A stretch of 58,989 nt of DNA from an uncultured Streptococcus sp. (lineage in GTDB: Bacteria > Bacillota > Bacilli > Lactobacillales > Streptococcaceae). The DNA lies in contig NZ_CABFMF010000003.1 of NCBI RefSeq assembly GCF_901875575.1, positions 1 through 58,989 on the forward strand, written 5' to 3'. The translations under genes were made by a program, and so were the position numbers. The notes beneath the pieces are model-generated. The model made no database searches, was not told the origin of the DNA, and saw only the letters and a list, made by a program, of their open reading frames with translations. The stretch's first letter is position 1; each line of letters begins with the position of its first letter. Of the stretch, positions 1-8,036 are shown one piece after another.

Positions 1-75
1 TTCTGGGTCTTGTTTATAGTAAGTGTGGTTCTTTTTTTCGAGTGTAGCCCATAGCTTTGAGAGCATAGTGAATAG
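1..75 (-). pseudogene. IS630-Spn1-like transposase relic, C-terminal part of first ORF
   Basis: Read on the minus strand, this stretch encodes TIHYALKAMGYTRKK, which I recognise as the IS630-Spn1 family transposase ORF1. It continues exactly the reading interrupted at position 183 by the RUP. After the run of seven A's the next recognisable peptide (NHTYYKQDPE) lies in the +1 frame. That may be the normal two-ORF layout of this family or decay. The relic runs off the left window edge, so its full extent is unknown. Confidence 0.75.
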
Positions 76-182
76 TATAGTAAATTGAATCTAGAATAGT
101 ACGTTGTGATTGCTAAGACATTTCTAGAAGTTAATTTGATTTTCCTAGTCAATTTGTTCACATCTTATTTCAATCTACTTTA
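76..182. repeat. RUP element (107 bp) with TA duplication
   Basis: A 103-bp body lies between two TA dinucleotides (76-77 and 181-182), 107 bp in all, the known length of the pneumococcal RUP. The ends are imperfect inverted repeats (TAGTAAATTGAA near 78; TTCAATCTACTT ending at 180). Removing the body plus one TA restores a transposase reading through ...FGCHPT-TIHYALKAM..., which fixes the boundaries. RUPs are established as non-autonomous elements thought to be mobilised by the IS630-Spn1 transposase and to target TA. Confidence 0.85.
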
Positions 183-290
183 GTTGGATGACAGCCAAAT
201 TCAGAAGCTATTTTAGTTAAATAAGCGTCTGAATTGTCAGCAAGATAGTTTTTAAGTCTATCTCTATCAACCTTTTTTGGTTCAGTTTAC
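183..290 (-). pseudogene. IS630-Spn1-like transposase relic, N-proximal part of first ORF
   Basis: The minus strand reads KKVDRDRLKNYLADNSDAY then LTKIASEFGCHPT up to the RUP junction, characteristic of IS630-Spn1 ORF1. Upstream of KKVD the frame hits a stop within a few codons and no start is visible, so this is a dead fragment. Positions 290-354 hold nothing I can assign. Confidence 0.7.
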
Positions 291-354
291 TAGAAAAACC
301 AGGAATTTTTGCTCCTAGTTTTCAAAGTTTTACGGAATGTTTTTAACGATTAGC

Positions 355-762
355 TTAGGAAACTCCGTTACTTACTGTAGTCCCAGTATCTGTTGGTTGA
401 CTTTGTGAAGGTGAAATTTCTGGTACTTCAGTCGTTGATGATTTTTCATTAGTCTTTGCTTCTTCTTTGCTTTCAGAAGTTTGCACTTTCTCATTTGGAG
501 CTATTTTCTGATTATTATTTTGATTTTGTGCAGGAATATTGTTTGCTCCTGAATTTTCTCTTTGAACTTCTTTAATAATAGTAGTTTCAGTAGTTTCTTT
601 TTTACTGTTATTCTTATTATCAATGAAATTCATGATGGTAATACTAGCAGTAATAAGACCAAGGATACTCCCTATAGTAGCAATGATTTTTTGAAAGACA
701 GTAAATCCTTTTTTGATTTGTTCAGTTTTTGGTTTTGATTTTCTACGATAATTAGACATCAT
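355..762 (-). CDS. Small single-pass membrane protein of unknown function, candidate competence-regulated gene
   Basis: 135 aa. A short basic N-terminus (YRRKSKPK) is followed by one hydrophobic segment at about residues 24-46. A long Asn/Lys/Glu/Thr/Ser/Pro-rich, probably disordered tail completes the protein, so it is likely a membrane-anchored protein with an extended extracellular tail. No catalytic motif is visible and I do not recognise a characterised family. The start has two adjacent ATGs behind AAGGAG. Its -10 is TATAAT (789 to 784 on the minus strand) with a poor -35, as expected for an activator-dependent promoter. A direct repeat matching the ComE consensus lies 31 bp upstream of that -10. 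Function is unknown; competence control is inference. Confidence 0.7.
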   Translation of the reverse strand: MMSNYRRKSKPKTEQIKKGFTVFQKIIATIGSILGLITASITIMNFIDNKNNSKKETTETTIIKEVQRENSGANNIPAQNQNNNQKIAPNEKVQTSESKEEAKTNEKSSTTEVPEISPSQSQPTDTGTTVSNGVS

Positions 763-820
763 TTCACTCCTTTACTAAGCTTTATTATATCGAAAATCTT
801 TTAAAAAAACTTAAATGAAC

Positions 821-850
821 CTGAACTGCCTTTCTTGTCGCCTGAACTGT
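821..850 (-). promoter_or_regulatory. ComE-type direct repeat, 9 bp - N12 - 9 bp
   Basis: On the minus strand ACAGTTCAG (850-842) and GCAGTTCAG (829-821) are separated by exactly 12 bp. The published pneumococcal ComE site is aCAnTTcaG-N12-aCAnTTcaG, so the match is perfect in one arm and off by one weak position in the other. The repeat sits upstream of the minus-strand membrane protein gene. It also overlaps the -35/spacer of the plus-strand desulfurase promoter. Confidence 0.6.
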
Positions 851-863
851 TTCATGATACAAT
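835..863 (+). promoter_or_regulatory. Promoter of the cysteine desulfurase-thiI pair
   Basis: TTGTCG (835-840), 17-bp spacer, TACAAT (858-863), with a TG extended -10. One arm of the ComE-like repeat occupies the spacer and the -35 lies in the N12 gap, so a bound ComE-like protein would be expected to interfere with this promoter. Confidence 0.6.
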
Positions 864-895
864 AGAAGGAGTGATTTTAGAAAGCGTGAGATAAC

Positions 896-2038
896 ATGAT
901 TTACTTTGATAATTCTGCAACGACTAAGCCTTATCCTGAAGCACTAGAAACCTATATGCAAGTTGCTTCTAAAATTATAGGGAATCCTTCCAGCCTTCAT
1001 CGCTTGGGAGATCAAGCGACTAGAATCTTAGATGCTTCCCGTAAGCAAATAGCAGATTTGATTGGTAAGAAGAGTGATGAGATTTACTTCACTTCTGGTG
1101 GAACAGAAGGGGATAACTGGGTCATAAAGGGTGTGGCCTTTGAAAAAGCTCAGTTTGGCAAGCACATTATCGTATCAGCCATTGAACATCCGGCAGTCAA
1201 AGAATCAGCCCTCTGGCTGAAAAGTCAAGGATTTGAAGTAGATTTTGCACATGTCGATGGCAAAGGATTTGTGGATGTAGAATCGCTAGCAAACTTGATA
1301 CGCCCAGATACGAGTCTTGTTTCTATCATGGCAGTTAACAATGAAATCGGCTCTATCCAACCTATTCAAGCTATTTCAGAACTGTTGGCAGATAAGCCGA
1401 CTATTTCCTTCCATGTTGATGCGGTTCAAGCTTTAGCCAAAATTCCTACAGAAGACTTTCTCACAGAAAGAGTAGATTTTGCGACCTTTTCCAGTCATAA
1501 GTTTCACGGAGTTCGAGGTGTTGGTTTTGTTTATGTCAAGTCTGGCAAGAAGATTACGCCTCTTTTAACAGGTGGTGGTCAGGAGAGTGACTATCGGTCG
1601 ACTACTGAAAATGTGGCAGGGATTGCAGCGACAGCCAAGGCTCTCCGTTTGTCTATAGAAAAGCTAGATATCTTTACTAGCAAAACTGGGCAAATGAAAA
1701 CAGTGATCCGTCAAGCTATTGTAGATTATCCAGATATATTTGTCTTTTCAGATGAGGAAGACTTTGCCCCTCATATCCTGACTTTTGGAATTAAGGGGGT
1801 TCGTGGAGAAGTCATTGTTCACGCTTTTGAAGACTATGATATTTTCATCTCAACGACTTCTGCTTGTTCGTCCAAGGCTGGGAAACCTGCTGGCACCTTA
1901 ATTGCCATGGGAGTGGATAAAGACAAGGCTCAGTCAGCAGTTCGTCTGAGTCTTGACCTGGAAAATGATATGAGTCAGGTTGAGCAATTTTTGACTAAGT
2001 TAAAATTAATTTACAATCAAACTAGAAAAGTAAGATAG
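896..2038 (+). CDS. Cysteine desulfurase (NifS/IscS-like, ThiI partner)
   Basis: 380-aa PLP enzyme of aminotransferase class V that removes sulfur from cysteine as an enzyme persulfide. The PLP lysine is K202 in SSHKFHG, the substrate-binding HVDAVQ motif precedes it, and the mobile-loop catalytic cysteine is C324 in STTSACSSKAG. thiI begins 8 nt downstream, so the two are co-transcribed. In Bacillus subtilis the equivalent neighbour (NifZ) is the dedicated sulfur donor of ThiI for 4-thiouridine, so that role is inferred here rather than general Fe-S assembly. Start ATG at 896, about 33 nt after an extended -10 promoter. Confidence 0.92.
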   Translation: MIYFDNSATTKPYPEALETYMQVASKIIGNPSSLHRLGDQATRILDASRKQIADLIGKKSDEIYFTSGGTEGDNWVIKGVAFEKAQFGKHIIVSAIEHPAVKESALWLKSQGFEVDFAHVDGKGFVDVESLANLIRPDTSLVSIMAVNNEIGSIQPIQAISELLADKPTISFHVDAVQALAKIPTEDFLTERVDFATFSSHKFHGVRGVGFVYVKSGKKITPLLTGGGQESDYRSTTENVAGIAATAKALRLSIEKLDIFTSKTGQMKTVIRQAIVDYPDIFVFSDEEDFAPHILTFGIKGVRGEVIVHAFEDYDIFISTTSACSSKAGKPAGTLIAMGVDKDKAQSAVRLSLDLENDMSQVEQFLTKLKLIYNQTRKVR

Positions 2039-2046
2039 GAGCATTT

Positions 2047-3261
2047 ATGCAGTATTCAGAAATTATGATTCGCTACGGAGAATTGTCAACTAAGCACAAA
2101 AATCGTATGCGTTTTATTAATAAACTTCGTAATAATATTTCAGATGTTTTGTCTATTTATCCCCAAGTTAAGGTAACTGCAGATCGCGACCGTGCCCACG
2201 CTTATCTCAATGGAGCTGATTACACAGCAGTAGCAGAATCGCTCAAACAAGTATTTGGAATTCAAAACTTTTCTCCCGTTTATAAGATTGAAAAGTCTGT
2301 GGATGTTCTTAAGTCTGCTGTCCAAGAGATTATGAAAGAAACTTACAAGGAAGGGATGACCTTTAAAATCACTGGTAAGCGTAGCGACCACACCTTTGAA
2401 CTTGATAGTCGTGAACTCAATCAAACTCTTGGTAGTGCTGTTTTCAAGGCTATTCCAAACGTGAAAGCTCAGATGAAAAATCCAGATATCAATCTTCAGG
2501 TTGAGATTCGTGAGGAAGCAGCTTATATTTCCTATGAAACCTTTCGTGGAGCAGGAGGATTACCTGTGGGAAGTTCTGGTAAAGGCATGCTTATGTTGTC
2601 AGGAGGAATTGATTCACCTGTGGCAGGTTATCTAGCTCTTAAACGAGGGGTAGATATTGAGGCAGTTCACTTTGCCAGCCCACCTTACACGAGTCCTGGT
2701 GCCCTTAAAAAAGCCCAAGATTTGACTCGTAAATTGACCAAGTTTGGTGGAAATATCCAGTTTATTGAAGTACCTTTCACAGAGATTCAAGAGGAAATCA
2801 AGGCTAAAGCTCCAGAAGCCTACCTTATGACCTTGACACGTCGCTTTATGATGCGAATTACTGACCGTATTCGTGAGGTACGAAATGGTTTAGTTATCAT
2901 CAATGGGGAAAGTCTTGGTCAAGTAGCTAGCCAGACCTTGGAAAGCATGCAGACTATCAACGCTGTGACCAGCACTCCAGTCATTCGTCCTGTGGTTACT
3001 ATGGATAAGTTGGAAATCATTGACATCGCTCAGGCAATCGATACCTTTGACATTTCTATTCAGCCTTTTGAAGACTGCTGTACGATTTTTGCACCTGACC
3101 GTCCTAAGACCAATCCTAAGATTAAAAATGCAGAGCAGTATGAAAAACGGATGGATGTTAAGGGATTAGTTGAGCGAGCAGTGGCAGGGATTATGATCAC
3201 TGAGATTACACCTCAAGTTGAAAAAGATGAAGTGGATGACTTGATTGACAATCTCCTCTAA
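2047..3261 (+). CDS. thiI: tRNA 4-thiouridine synthetase ThiI
   Basis: 404 aa. An N-terminal ferredoxin-like and THUMP region (about residues 1-165) binds tRNA. The PP-loop SGGIDS at 185-190 adenylates U8 of tRNA. The length is that of the Firmicute form, without the rhodanese domain that carries the catalytic Cys in the longer E. coli ThiI, so sulfur must come directly from the upstream desulfurase. Cys-Cys in FEDCCTIF is the conserved pair near the C-terminal part. Last gene of the two-gene unit, followed by a strong terminator. Confidence 0.95.
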   Translation: MQYSEIMIRYGELSTKHKNRMRFINKLRNNISDVLSIYPQVKVTADRDRAHAYLNGADYTAVAESLKQVFGIQNFSPVYKIEKSVDVLKSAVQEIMKETYKEGMTFKITGKRSDHTFELDSRELNQTLGSAVFKAIPNVKAQMKNPDINLQVEIREEAAYISYETFRGAGGLPVGSSGKGMLMLSGGIDSPVAGYLALKRGVDIEAVHFASPPYTSPGALKKAQDLTRKLTKFGGNIQFIEVPFTEIQEEIKAKAPEAYLMTLTRRFMMRITDRIREVRNGLVIINGESLGQVASQTLESMQTINAVTSTPVIRPVVTMDKLEIIDIAQAIDTFDISIQPFEDCCTIFAPDRPKTNPKIKNAEQYEKRMDVKGLVERAVAGIMITEITPQVEKDEVDDLIDNLL

Positions 3262-3295
3262 TGCAAAAAATCCAAAAGAATTTAGAAAATAAATG

Positions 3296-3343
3296 AAAAA
3301 GTTAGTTTTAAATCCAAAAATGGAAGCAAAGCTAACTTTTTTT
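3296..3343 (+). terminator. Rho-independent terminator after thiI
   Basis: AAAAAGTTAG (3296-3305) pairs perfectly with CTAACTTTTT (3332-3341), followed by T's. The distal arm runs into the -35 region of the next promoter. Confidence 0.8.
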
Positions 3344-3352
3344 CTATAATTG

Positions 3353-3361
3353 TGATATAAT
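3353..3361 (+). promoter_or_regulatory. Extended -10 promoter of the esterase/ATP-grasp operon
   Basis: TGATATAAT with no good -35, the usual extended -10 type of streptococci. The expected start is near 3368, about 29 nt before the first ATG. Confidence 0.55.
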
Positions 3362-3396
3362 GAGATAAAATTTTGAATATAGAGAGTTTTCTGACA

Positions 3397-4221
3397 ATGA
3401 ATCAATCCTACTTTTATTTAAAAATGAAAGAACACAAACTTAAGGTTCCTTATACTGGTAAGGAGCGCCGTGTACGTGTTCTTCTTCCTAAAAATTATGA
3501 GAAAGACACGGATCGTTCCTATCCTGTTGTTTACTTTCATGACGGACAAAATGTCTTTTATAGTAAGGAGTCCTTTATTGGTCACTCATGGAAGATTATC
3601 CCAGCTATTAAACGAAATCCGGATATCAGTCGCATGATTGTTGTTGCCATTGACAATGATGGGTTGGAGAGAATGAATGAGTATGCAGCTTGGAAGTTCC
3701 AAGAATCTCCTATTCCAGGTCAGCAGTTTGGTGGTAAGGGTGTGGAATATGCCGAGTTTGTTATGGATGTGGTCAAACCTTTTATCGATGAGACCTACCG
3801 TACCAAAGCTGACCGCCAGCATACGGCTATGATTGGTTCCTCACTAGGAGGAAATATTACCCAGTTTATCGGTTTGGAATACCAAGACCAAATTGGTTGC
3901 CTAGGTGTTTTTTCATCTGCTAACTGGCTCCACCAAGAAGCCTTTAACCGCTATATCGAGCGCCAGAAACTGTCGCCTGATCAGCGTATCTTCATCTATG
4001 TAGGAACGGAAGAAGCGGATGATACAGACAAGACTTTGATGGCTGGTAATATCAAACAAGCCTATATCGACTCGTCACTTCGTTATTACCATGATTTGAT
4101 TGCAGGTGGAGTAGGCTTGGATAATCTTATTTTGAAAGTTCAGTCTGGTGCCATCCATAGTGAAATCCCTTGGTCGGAAAATTTACCAGACTGCCTCCGT
4201 TTTTTTGCAGAGAAATGGTAA
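3397..4221 (+). CDS. Putative esterase, alpha/beta hydrolase of the PF00756 type
   Basis: 274 aa from ATG 3397 (an in-frame TTG at 3373 lies only about 12 nt after the -10 and has no ribosome site). The nucleophile elbow is GSSLG with Ser149. The likely acid is in the YVGTEEADD stretch and the His is near the C-terminus in GAIHSEIPW, giving a full Ser-Asp/Glu-His triad order. There is no signal peptide or membrane segment, so it is cytoplasmic. It resembles enterochelin-esterase-like enzymes, but nothing shows a siderophore substrate. It is first in an operon with a second esterase (18-nt gap) and an ATP-grasp enzyme, implying a shared small-molecule substrate. Substrate unknown. Confidence 0.85.
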   Translation: MNQSYFYLKMKEHKLKVPYTGKERRVRVLLPKNYEKDTDRSYPVVYFHDGQNVFYSKESFIGHSWKIIPAIKRNPDISRMIVVAIDNDGLERMNEYAAWKFQESPIPGQQFGGKGVEYAEFVMDVVKPFIDETYRTKADRQHTAMIGSSLGGNITQFIGLEYQDQIGCLGVFSSANWLHQEAFNRYIERQKLSPDQRIFIYVGTEEADDTDKTLMAGNIKQAYIDSSLRYYHDLIAGGVGLDNLILKVQSGAIHSEIPWSENLPDCLRFFAEKW

Positions 4222-4239
4222 GTTAAGAAAGGAGAAAAT

Positions 4240-4980
4240 ATGCATATTGAATATCTTAGCCACTGGAGTGGCAATCTTAACCGTGAAATGTATCTCAACC
4301 GTTATGGACATGCTGGGATTCCAGTTGTGGTCTTTGCTTCATCAGGTGGCAGTCACAATGAATACTATGATTTTGGGATGATTGATGCCTGTGCTTCCTT
4401 TATAGAGGAAGGCCGTGTCCAGTTCTTTACCCTATCCAGTGTGGACAGTGAGAGCTGGTTGGCTACTTGGAAAAATGGTCATGACCAAGCTGAAATGCAC
4501 CGTGCCTACGAGCGTTATGTGATTGAGGAGGCTATTCCTTTTATCAAGCATAAGACAGGTTGGTTTGATGGCATGATGACAACAGGTTGCTCGATGGGAG
4601 CCTACCATGCTTTAAACTTTTTCCTTCAGCATCCAGATGTTTTTACTAAGATTATTGCTCTTAGTGGAGTTTATGATGCTCGCTTCTTTGTCGGTGATTT
4701 TTACAATGATGATGCTATTTACCAAAACTCGCCAGTAGATTATATCTGGAACCAGAATGATGGTTGGTTTATCGACCGCTACCGTCAGGCTGAGATTGTC
4801 ATCTGTACGGGGCTAGGTGCTTGGGAGCAAGATGGTCTACCATCATACTATAAGCTCAAAGAAGCATTTGATCAAAAACAAATTCCTGCTTGGTTTGCTG
4901 AATGGGGACATGATGTCGCTCACGATTGGGAATGGTGGCGCAAACAAATGCCTTATTTCCTTGGCAATCTCTATTTATAA
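4240..4980 (+). CDS. Second putative esterase, alpha/beta hydrolase (COG4947-like)
   Basis: 246 aa. The nucleophile motif is GCSMG with Ser118. Histidines in WGHDVAHDW near the C-terminus are the likely catalytic base. It shares the fold and layout of the preceding gene but is clearly diverged, so this is not a recent duplication. No secretion signal. RBS AAAGGAG at 4229-4235. The next gene starts 12 nt downstream. I cannot predict the substrate; the tight operon suggests it acts on the product or precursor of the ATP-grasp ligase. Confidence 0.82.
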   Translation: MHIEYLSHWSGNLNREMYLNRYGHAGIPVVVFASSGGSHNEYYDFGMIDACASFIEEGRVQFFTLSSVDSESWLATWKNGHDQAEMHRAYERYVIEEAIPFIKHKTGWFDGMMTTGCSMGAYHALNFFLQHPDVFTKIIALSGVYDARFFVGDFYNDDAIYQNSPVDYIWNQNDGWFIDRYRQAEIVICTGLGAWEQDGLPSYYKLKEAFDQKQIPAWFAEWGHDVAHDWEWWRKQMPYFLGNLYL

Positions 4981-4992
4981 AAGGAGTTACCT

Positions 4993-6159
4993 ATGAATTA
5001 CCTTGTTATTTCTCCCTACTATCCACAAAATTTTCAACAGTTTACGATTGAACTAGCTAATAAAGGCATTAGAGTCTTGGGGATTGGTCAAGAACCCTAC
5101 GAGCAACTAGATGAACCTTTGCGCAATAGCCTGACCGAGTATTTCCGTGTAGATAATCTTGAGAACATAGACGAAGTCAAACGTGCAGTTGCTTTTCTCT
5201 TTTATAAACATGGTCCAATTGACCGCATCGAGTCTCATAATGAATATTGGCTAGAGCTGGACGCAGCACTAAGAGAACAATTCAATGTTTTTGGTGCCAA
5301 ACCAGAGGATCTTAAAAAAACTAAATATAAGTCTGAAATGAAGAAACTCTTCAAAAAAGCAGGTGTTCCTGTGGTTCCTGGAGCAGTTATCAAGACGGAA
5401 GCAGATGTTGATAAAGCTGTGAAAGAAATTGGCCTTCCAATGATTGCCAAACCTGATAATGGAGTGGGAGCAGCGGCCACCTTTAAGCTTGAGACAGAAG
5501 ACGATATCAATCACTTCAAGGCTGAGTGGGACCATTCTACTATTTATTTCTTTGAGAAATTTGTCACTTCTAGTGAAATTTGTACTTTTGATGGCCTTGT
5601 AGACAAGGATGGAAAGATTGTCTTCTCAACAACCTTTGACTACGCCTATACACCGCTGGATTTGATGATTTACAAGATGGACAATTCTTACTATGTTCTC
5701 AAGGATATGGATCCCAAATTGCGCAAGTATGGTGAAGCGATTGTCAAGGAATTTGGTATGAAAGAACGTTTCTTCCATATTGAGTTCTTCCGTGAGGGGG
5801 ACGATTATATTGCCATTGAGTACAATAACCGCCCTGCAGGTGGTTTCACTATCGATGTTTATAATTTTGCTCATTCCTTGGACCTCTATCGTGGCTATGC
5901 AGCCATTGTCGCAGGAGAGGAGTTCCCAGGGTCAGGCTTTGAACCTCAGTATTGTTTGGCTACTTCTCGCCGTGCAAATGCTCATTATGTCTATTCTGAG
6001 GAGGATTTGCTTGCCAAATACAGCCAGCAGTTCAAGGTTAAAAAAATCATGCCAGCGGCCTTTGCGGAACTTCAAGGAAACTACCTTTATATGCTGACAA
6101 CTCCAAGTCGACAAGAAATGGAGCAGATGATTGCAGATTTCGGACAACGGGAAAAATAA
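4993..6159 (+). CDS. ATP-grasp domain ligase of unknown specificity
   Basis: 388 aa with the ATP-grasp architecture: an N-terminal pre-ATP-grasp region (about 1-110), the lysine/glycine-rich nucleotide loop MIAKPDNGVGAAA at about 150-162, and the metal-binding end IEYNNRPAGG from about residue 275. It most resembles biotin-carboxylase/carbamoyl-phosphate-synthase-like stand-alone ATP-grasp enzymes, which join a carboxylate to an amine or thiol through an acyl-phosphate. It has no biotin or carrier domain. Third gene of the operon with two esterases. Reaction and substrate are unknown; amino-acid or peptide ligation is a reasonable guess only. Confidence 0.82.
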   Translation: MNYLVISPYYPQNFQQFTIELANKGIRVLGIGQEPYEQLDEPLRNSLTEYFRVDNLENIDEVKRAVAFLFYKHGPIDRIESHNEYWLELDAALREQFNVFGAKPEDLKKTKYKSEMKKLFKKAGVPVVPGAVIKTEADVDKAVKEIGLPMIAKPDNGVGAAATFKLETEDDINHFKAEWDHSTIYFFEKFVTSSEICTFDGLVDKDGKIVFSTTFDYAYTPLDLMIYKMDNSYYVLKDMDPKLRKYGEAIVKEFGMKERFFHIEFFREGDDYIAIEYNNRPAGGFTIDVYNFAHSLDLYRGYAAIVAGEEFPGSGFEPQYCLATSRRANAHYVYSEEDLLAKYSQQFKVKKIMPAAFAELQGNYLYMLTTPSRQEMEQMIADFGQREK

Positions 6160-6250
6160 AATTGAGGATAAATCTACTTTGGATTCTTTTCTTTTTTGCC
6201 CAAAAACTAGTCCAATAAAGCGTTTTCCAGACATTCTTTCTCAAAATTGG

Positions 6251-6279
6251 TTGCTAAAACCCCTAAAAATTGATAGAAT
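6251..6279 (+). promoter_or_regulatory. Promoter of the aquaporin gene
   Basis: TTGCTA (6251-6256), 17-bp spacer, TAGAAT (6274-6279) with TG extension at 6271-6272. Confidence 0.65.
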
Positions 6280-6317
6280 AAAGATTGTCTAAAAAATTTT
6301 TAAGGAGAATCTATCAA

Positions 6318-7187
6318 ATGGATTTCACATGGGCAATTAAATATGCCACTGAATTTTTGGGAACTGCTATTTTGATCATTCTTGGAAATGGTGCAGTTGC
6401 TAACGTTGAACTTAAGGGTACGAAAGGTCACCAAAGTGGCTGGCTCGTTATCGCTGTTGGTTATGGTATGGGGGTTATGATTCCTGCCTTGATGTTTGGT
6501 AATGTATCTGGTAACCACATTAACCCAGCCTTCACTCTTGGGCTTGCGATCAGCGGTCTCTTCCCTTGGGCACAAGTAGTACCTTATATTATTGCGCAGG
6601 TATTAGGAGCAACCTTTGGTCAAGCCTTGGTTGTGGCAACACACCGCCCTTACTACTTACTAACAGAAAATCCAAACAATATCTTGGGTACTTTCTCAAC
6701 AATTTCAAGTTTGGATCAAGGTACAAAAGAATCACGCTTTGCAGCAACTGTTAATGGTTTTGTAAACGAGTTTGTTGGTTCATTTGTTCTGTTCTTTGCA
6801 GCACTTGGATTGACTAAAAACTTCTTTGGTTCTGAAGTTCTTCAATACATGAAACAAATGGCTAGTCAAGCAGGTCAAAATCTTGACTTCTCTGATTTGG
6901 CAATCAAAGCACAAGTAGCACCACATACTGCTTCAGGACTTTCAGTAGCTCACTTGGCTCTTGGATTCCTAGTTATGGCTTTGGTAACATCACTTGGTGG
7001 ACCTACAGGACCTGCCTTGAACCCAGCCCGTGACTTGGGACCACGTCTCCTTCATGCTTTCCTTCCAAAATCAGTTCTTGGTGAGCACAAAGGAGATTCT
7101 AAATGGTGGTATGCTTGGATACCAGTAGTAGCTCCAATCCTAGCTGCAATTGCTGCTGTGGCAGTATTTAAAGTTCTTTACCTATAA
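6318..7187 (+). CDS. Glycerol facilitator/aquaporin family channel
   Basis: 289-aa MIP-family membrane channel with six helices and two half-helix NPA motifs, HINPAFTLG near residue 70 and ALNPARDLG near 235. The Asp after the second NPA (NPARD) is the signature of glycerol-permeable members. A long loop between the halves is typical of the streptococcal and lactic-acid-bacterial subgroup. The start at 6318 is chosen because TAAGGAG lies at 6300-6306; the in-frame upstream codon at 6285 has no ribosome site. Single-gene unit with its own promoter and terminator. Substrates could be water, glycerol or other small neutral solutes; sequence alone does not decide. Confidence 0.9.
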   Translation: MDFTWAIKYATEFLGTAILIILGNGAVANVELKGTKGHQSGWLVIAVGYGMGVMIPALMFGNVSGNHINPAFTLGLAISGLFPWAQVVPYIIAQVLGATFGQALVVATHRPYYLLTENPNNILGTFSTISSLDQGTKESRFAATVNGFVNEFVGSFVLFFAALGLTKNFFGSEVLQYMKQMASQAGQNLDFSDLAIKAQVAPHTASGLSVAHLALGFLVMALVTSLGGPTGPALNPARDLGPRLLHAFLPKSVLGEHKGDSKWWYAWIPVVAPILAAIAAVAVFKVLYL

Positions 7188-7194
7188 GAATTAT

Positions 7195-7216
7195 AAACCG
7201 GGAATCCCCGGTTTTT
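7195..7216 (+). terminator. Terminator after the aquaporin gene
   Basis: AAACCGGG, loop AATC, CCCGGTTT followed by TT. A compact perfect 8-bp stem. Confidence 0.88.
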
Positions 7217-7260
7217 CTATATCAAAATTATGAAAAAATCCTCAATTTGAGCATAATATC

Positions 7261-7289
7261 TTGTAAAAAAATCTAAAATCCATTAAAAT
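7261..7289 (+). promoter_or_regulatory. Promoter of the cppA operon
   Basis: TTGTAA (7261-7266), 17-bp spacer, TAAAAT (7284-7289), about 20 nt upstream of the start region. Confidence 0.5.
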
Positions 7290-7310
7290 AATAAAGTGAT
7301 GGAGGAATTT

Positions 7311-8036
7311 ATGAATGTAAATCATATTGTAGGGATTATTCCAACTTTAAAAGTCAATAATCGAAACTTAAATGAAGTATTTTTCACTGAGACGTTAGGA
7401 ATGAAAGCTTTGTTAGAGGAATCAGCCTTTCTTTCATTAGGAGATCAAACAGGTATTGAAAAGCTGGTTTTAGAAGAAGCACCAAGTATGCGAACTCGTA
7501 AGGTGGAAGGAAATAAAAAACTAGCTAGATTAGTTGTAAAAGTAGAAAATCCTGTGGAAATAGAAGGACTCTTATCTAAAATTGATTCGATTCATCGTTT
7601 ATATAAAGGACAAAATGGCTATGCTTTTGAGATATTATCGCCAGAGAATGATTTGATCCTCATTCATGCAGAAGAAAATAAAGAGAGTCTAGAAGTTATA
7701 GAAGAAAAACCTATTTTTAAAACAAATATGGCAACAAAGTCCTTAAGTCAGTTTGAAATTTCCATGGAAATAAATTTCCCAATAGGGAGTAGTAGTTTCT
7801 TGCATGATTTAGAAGTTTCTTCATTTATAGATTTTATCCAAGCGGAAGATAAAGATTTAGCTGTTGAAAATAATGTTACTTGGGATTTGTCTATGCTGAA
7901 ATTACAAGTCAAGAATTTTGATATTGACAATTTACGTCAATCTTTCGCTTCTGTAGATTACTTCGTTCCCAAATCTGGAAAATTTTTCCTTAGTAAAGAT
8001 ACTAATAATGTTGAATTGTGGTTTGAAGAAGTATGA
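7311..8036 (+). CDS. cppA: CppA family protein (annotated C3-degrading proteinase)
   Basis: 241 aa from ATG 7311, placed by GGAGG at 7301-7305; the in-frame GTG/ATG at 7296/7299 lie on or before that site and are rejected. The N-terminal half (VNHIVGIIPTLKVNN... LGMKAL) has the glyoxalase/VOC-type beta-alpha-beta pattern, and a shorter C-terminal CppA domain follows. The family name comes from a reported complement C3-degrading activity in pneumococcus. I see no recognisable protease motif and no export signal, so an intracellular role is at least as likely. It overlaps the following serine hydrolase gene by ATGA, indicating translational coupling. Confidence 0.85.
   Translation: MNVNHIVGIIPTLKVNNRNLNEVFFTETLGMKALLEESAFLSLGDQTGIEKLVLEEAPSMRTRKVEGNKKLARLVVKVENPVEIEGLLSKIDSIHRLYKGQNGYAFEILSPENDLILIHAEENKESLEVIEEKPIFKTNMATKSLSQFEISMEINFPIGSSSFLHDLEVSSFIDFIQAEDKDLAVENNVTWDLSMLKLQVKNFDIDNLRQSFASVDYFVPKSGKFFLSKDTNNVELWFEEV

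Noticed and set aside
5235..6244. Many overlapping short ORFs on both strands across the ATP-grasp gene
   Set aside because: The ATP-grasp frame has all family motifs, an RBS and operon spacing; the others are shadows without start signals.
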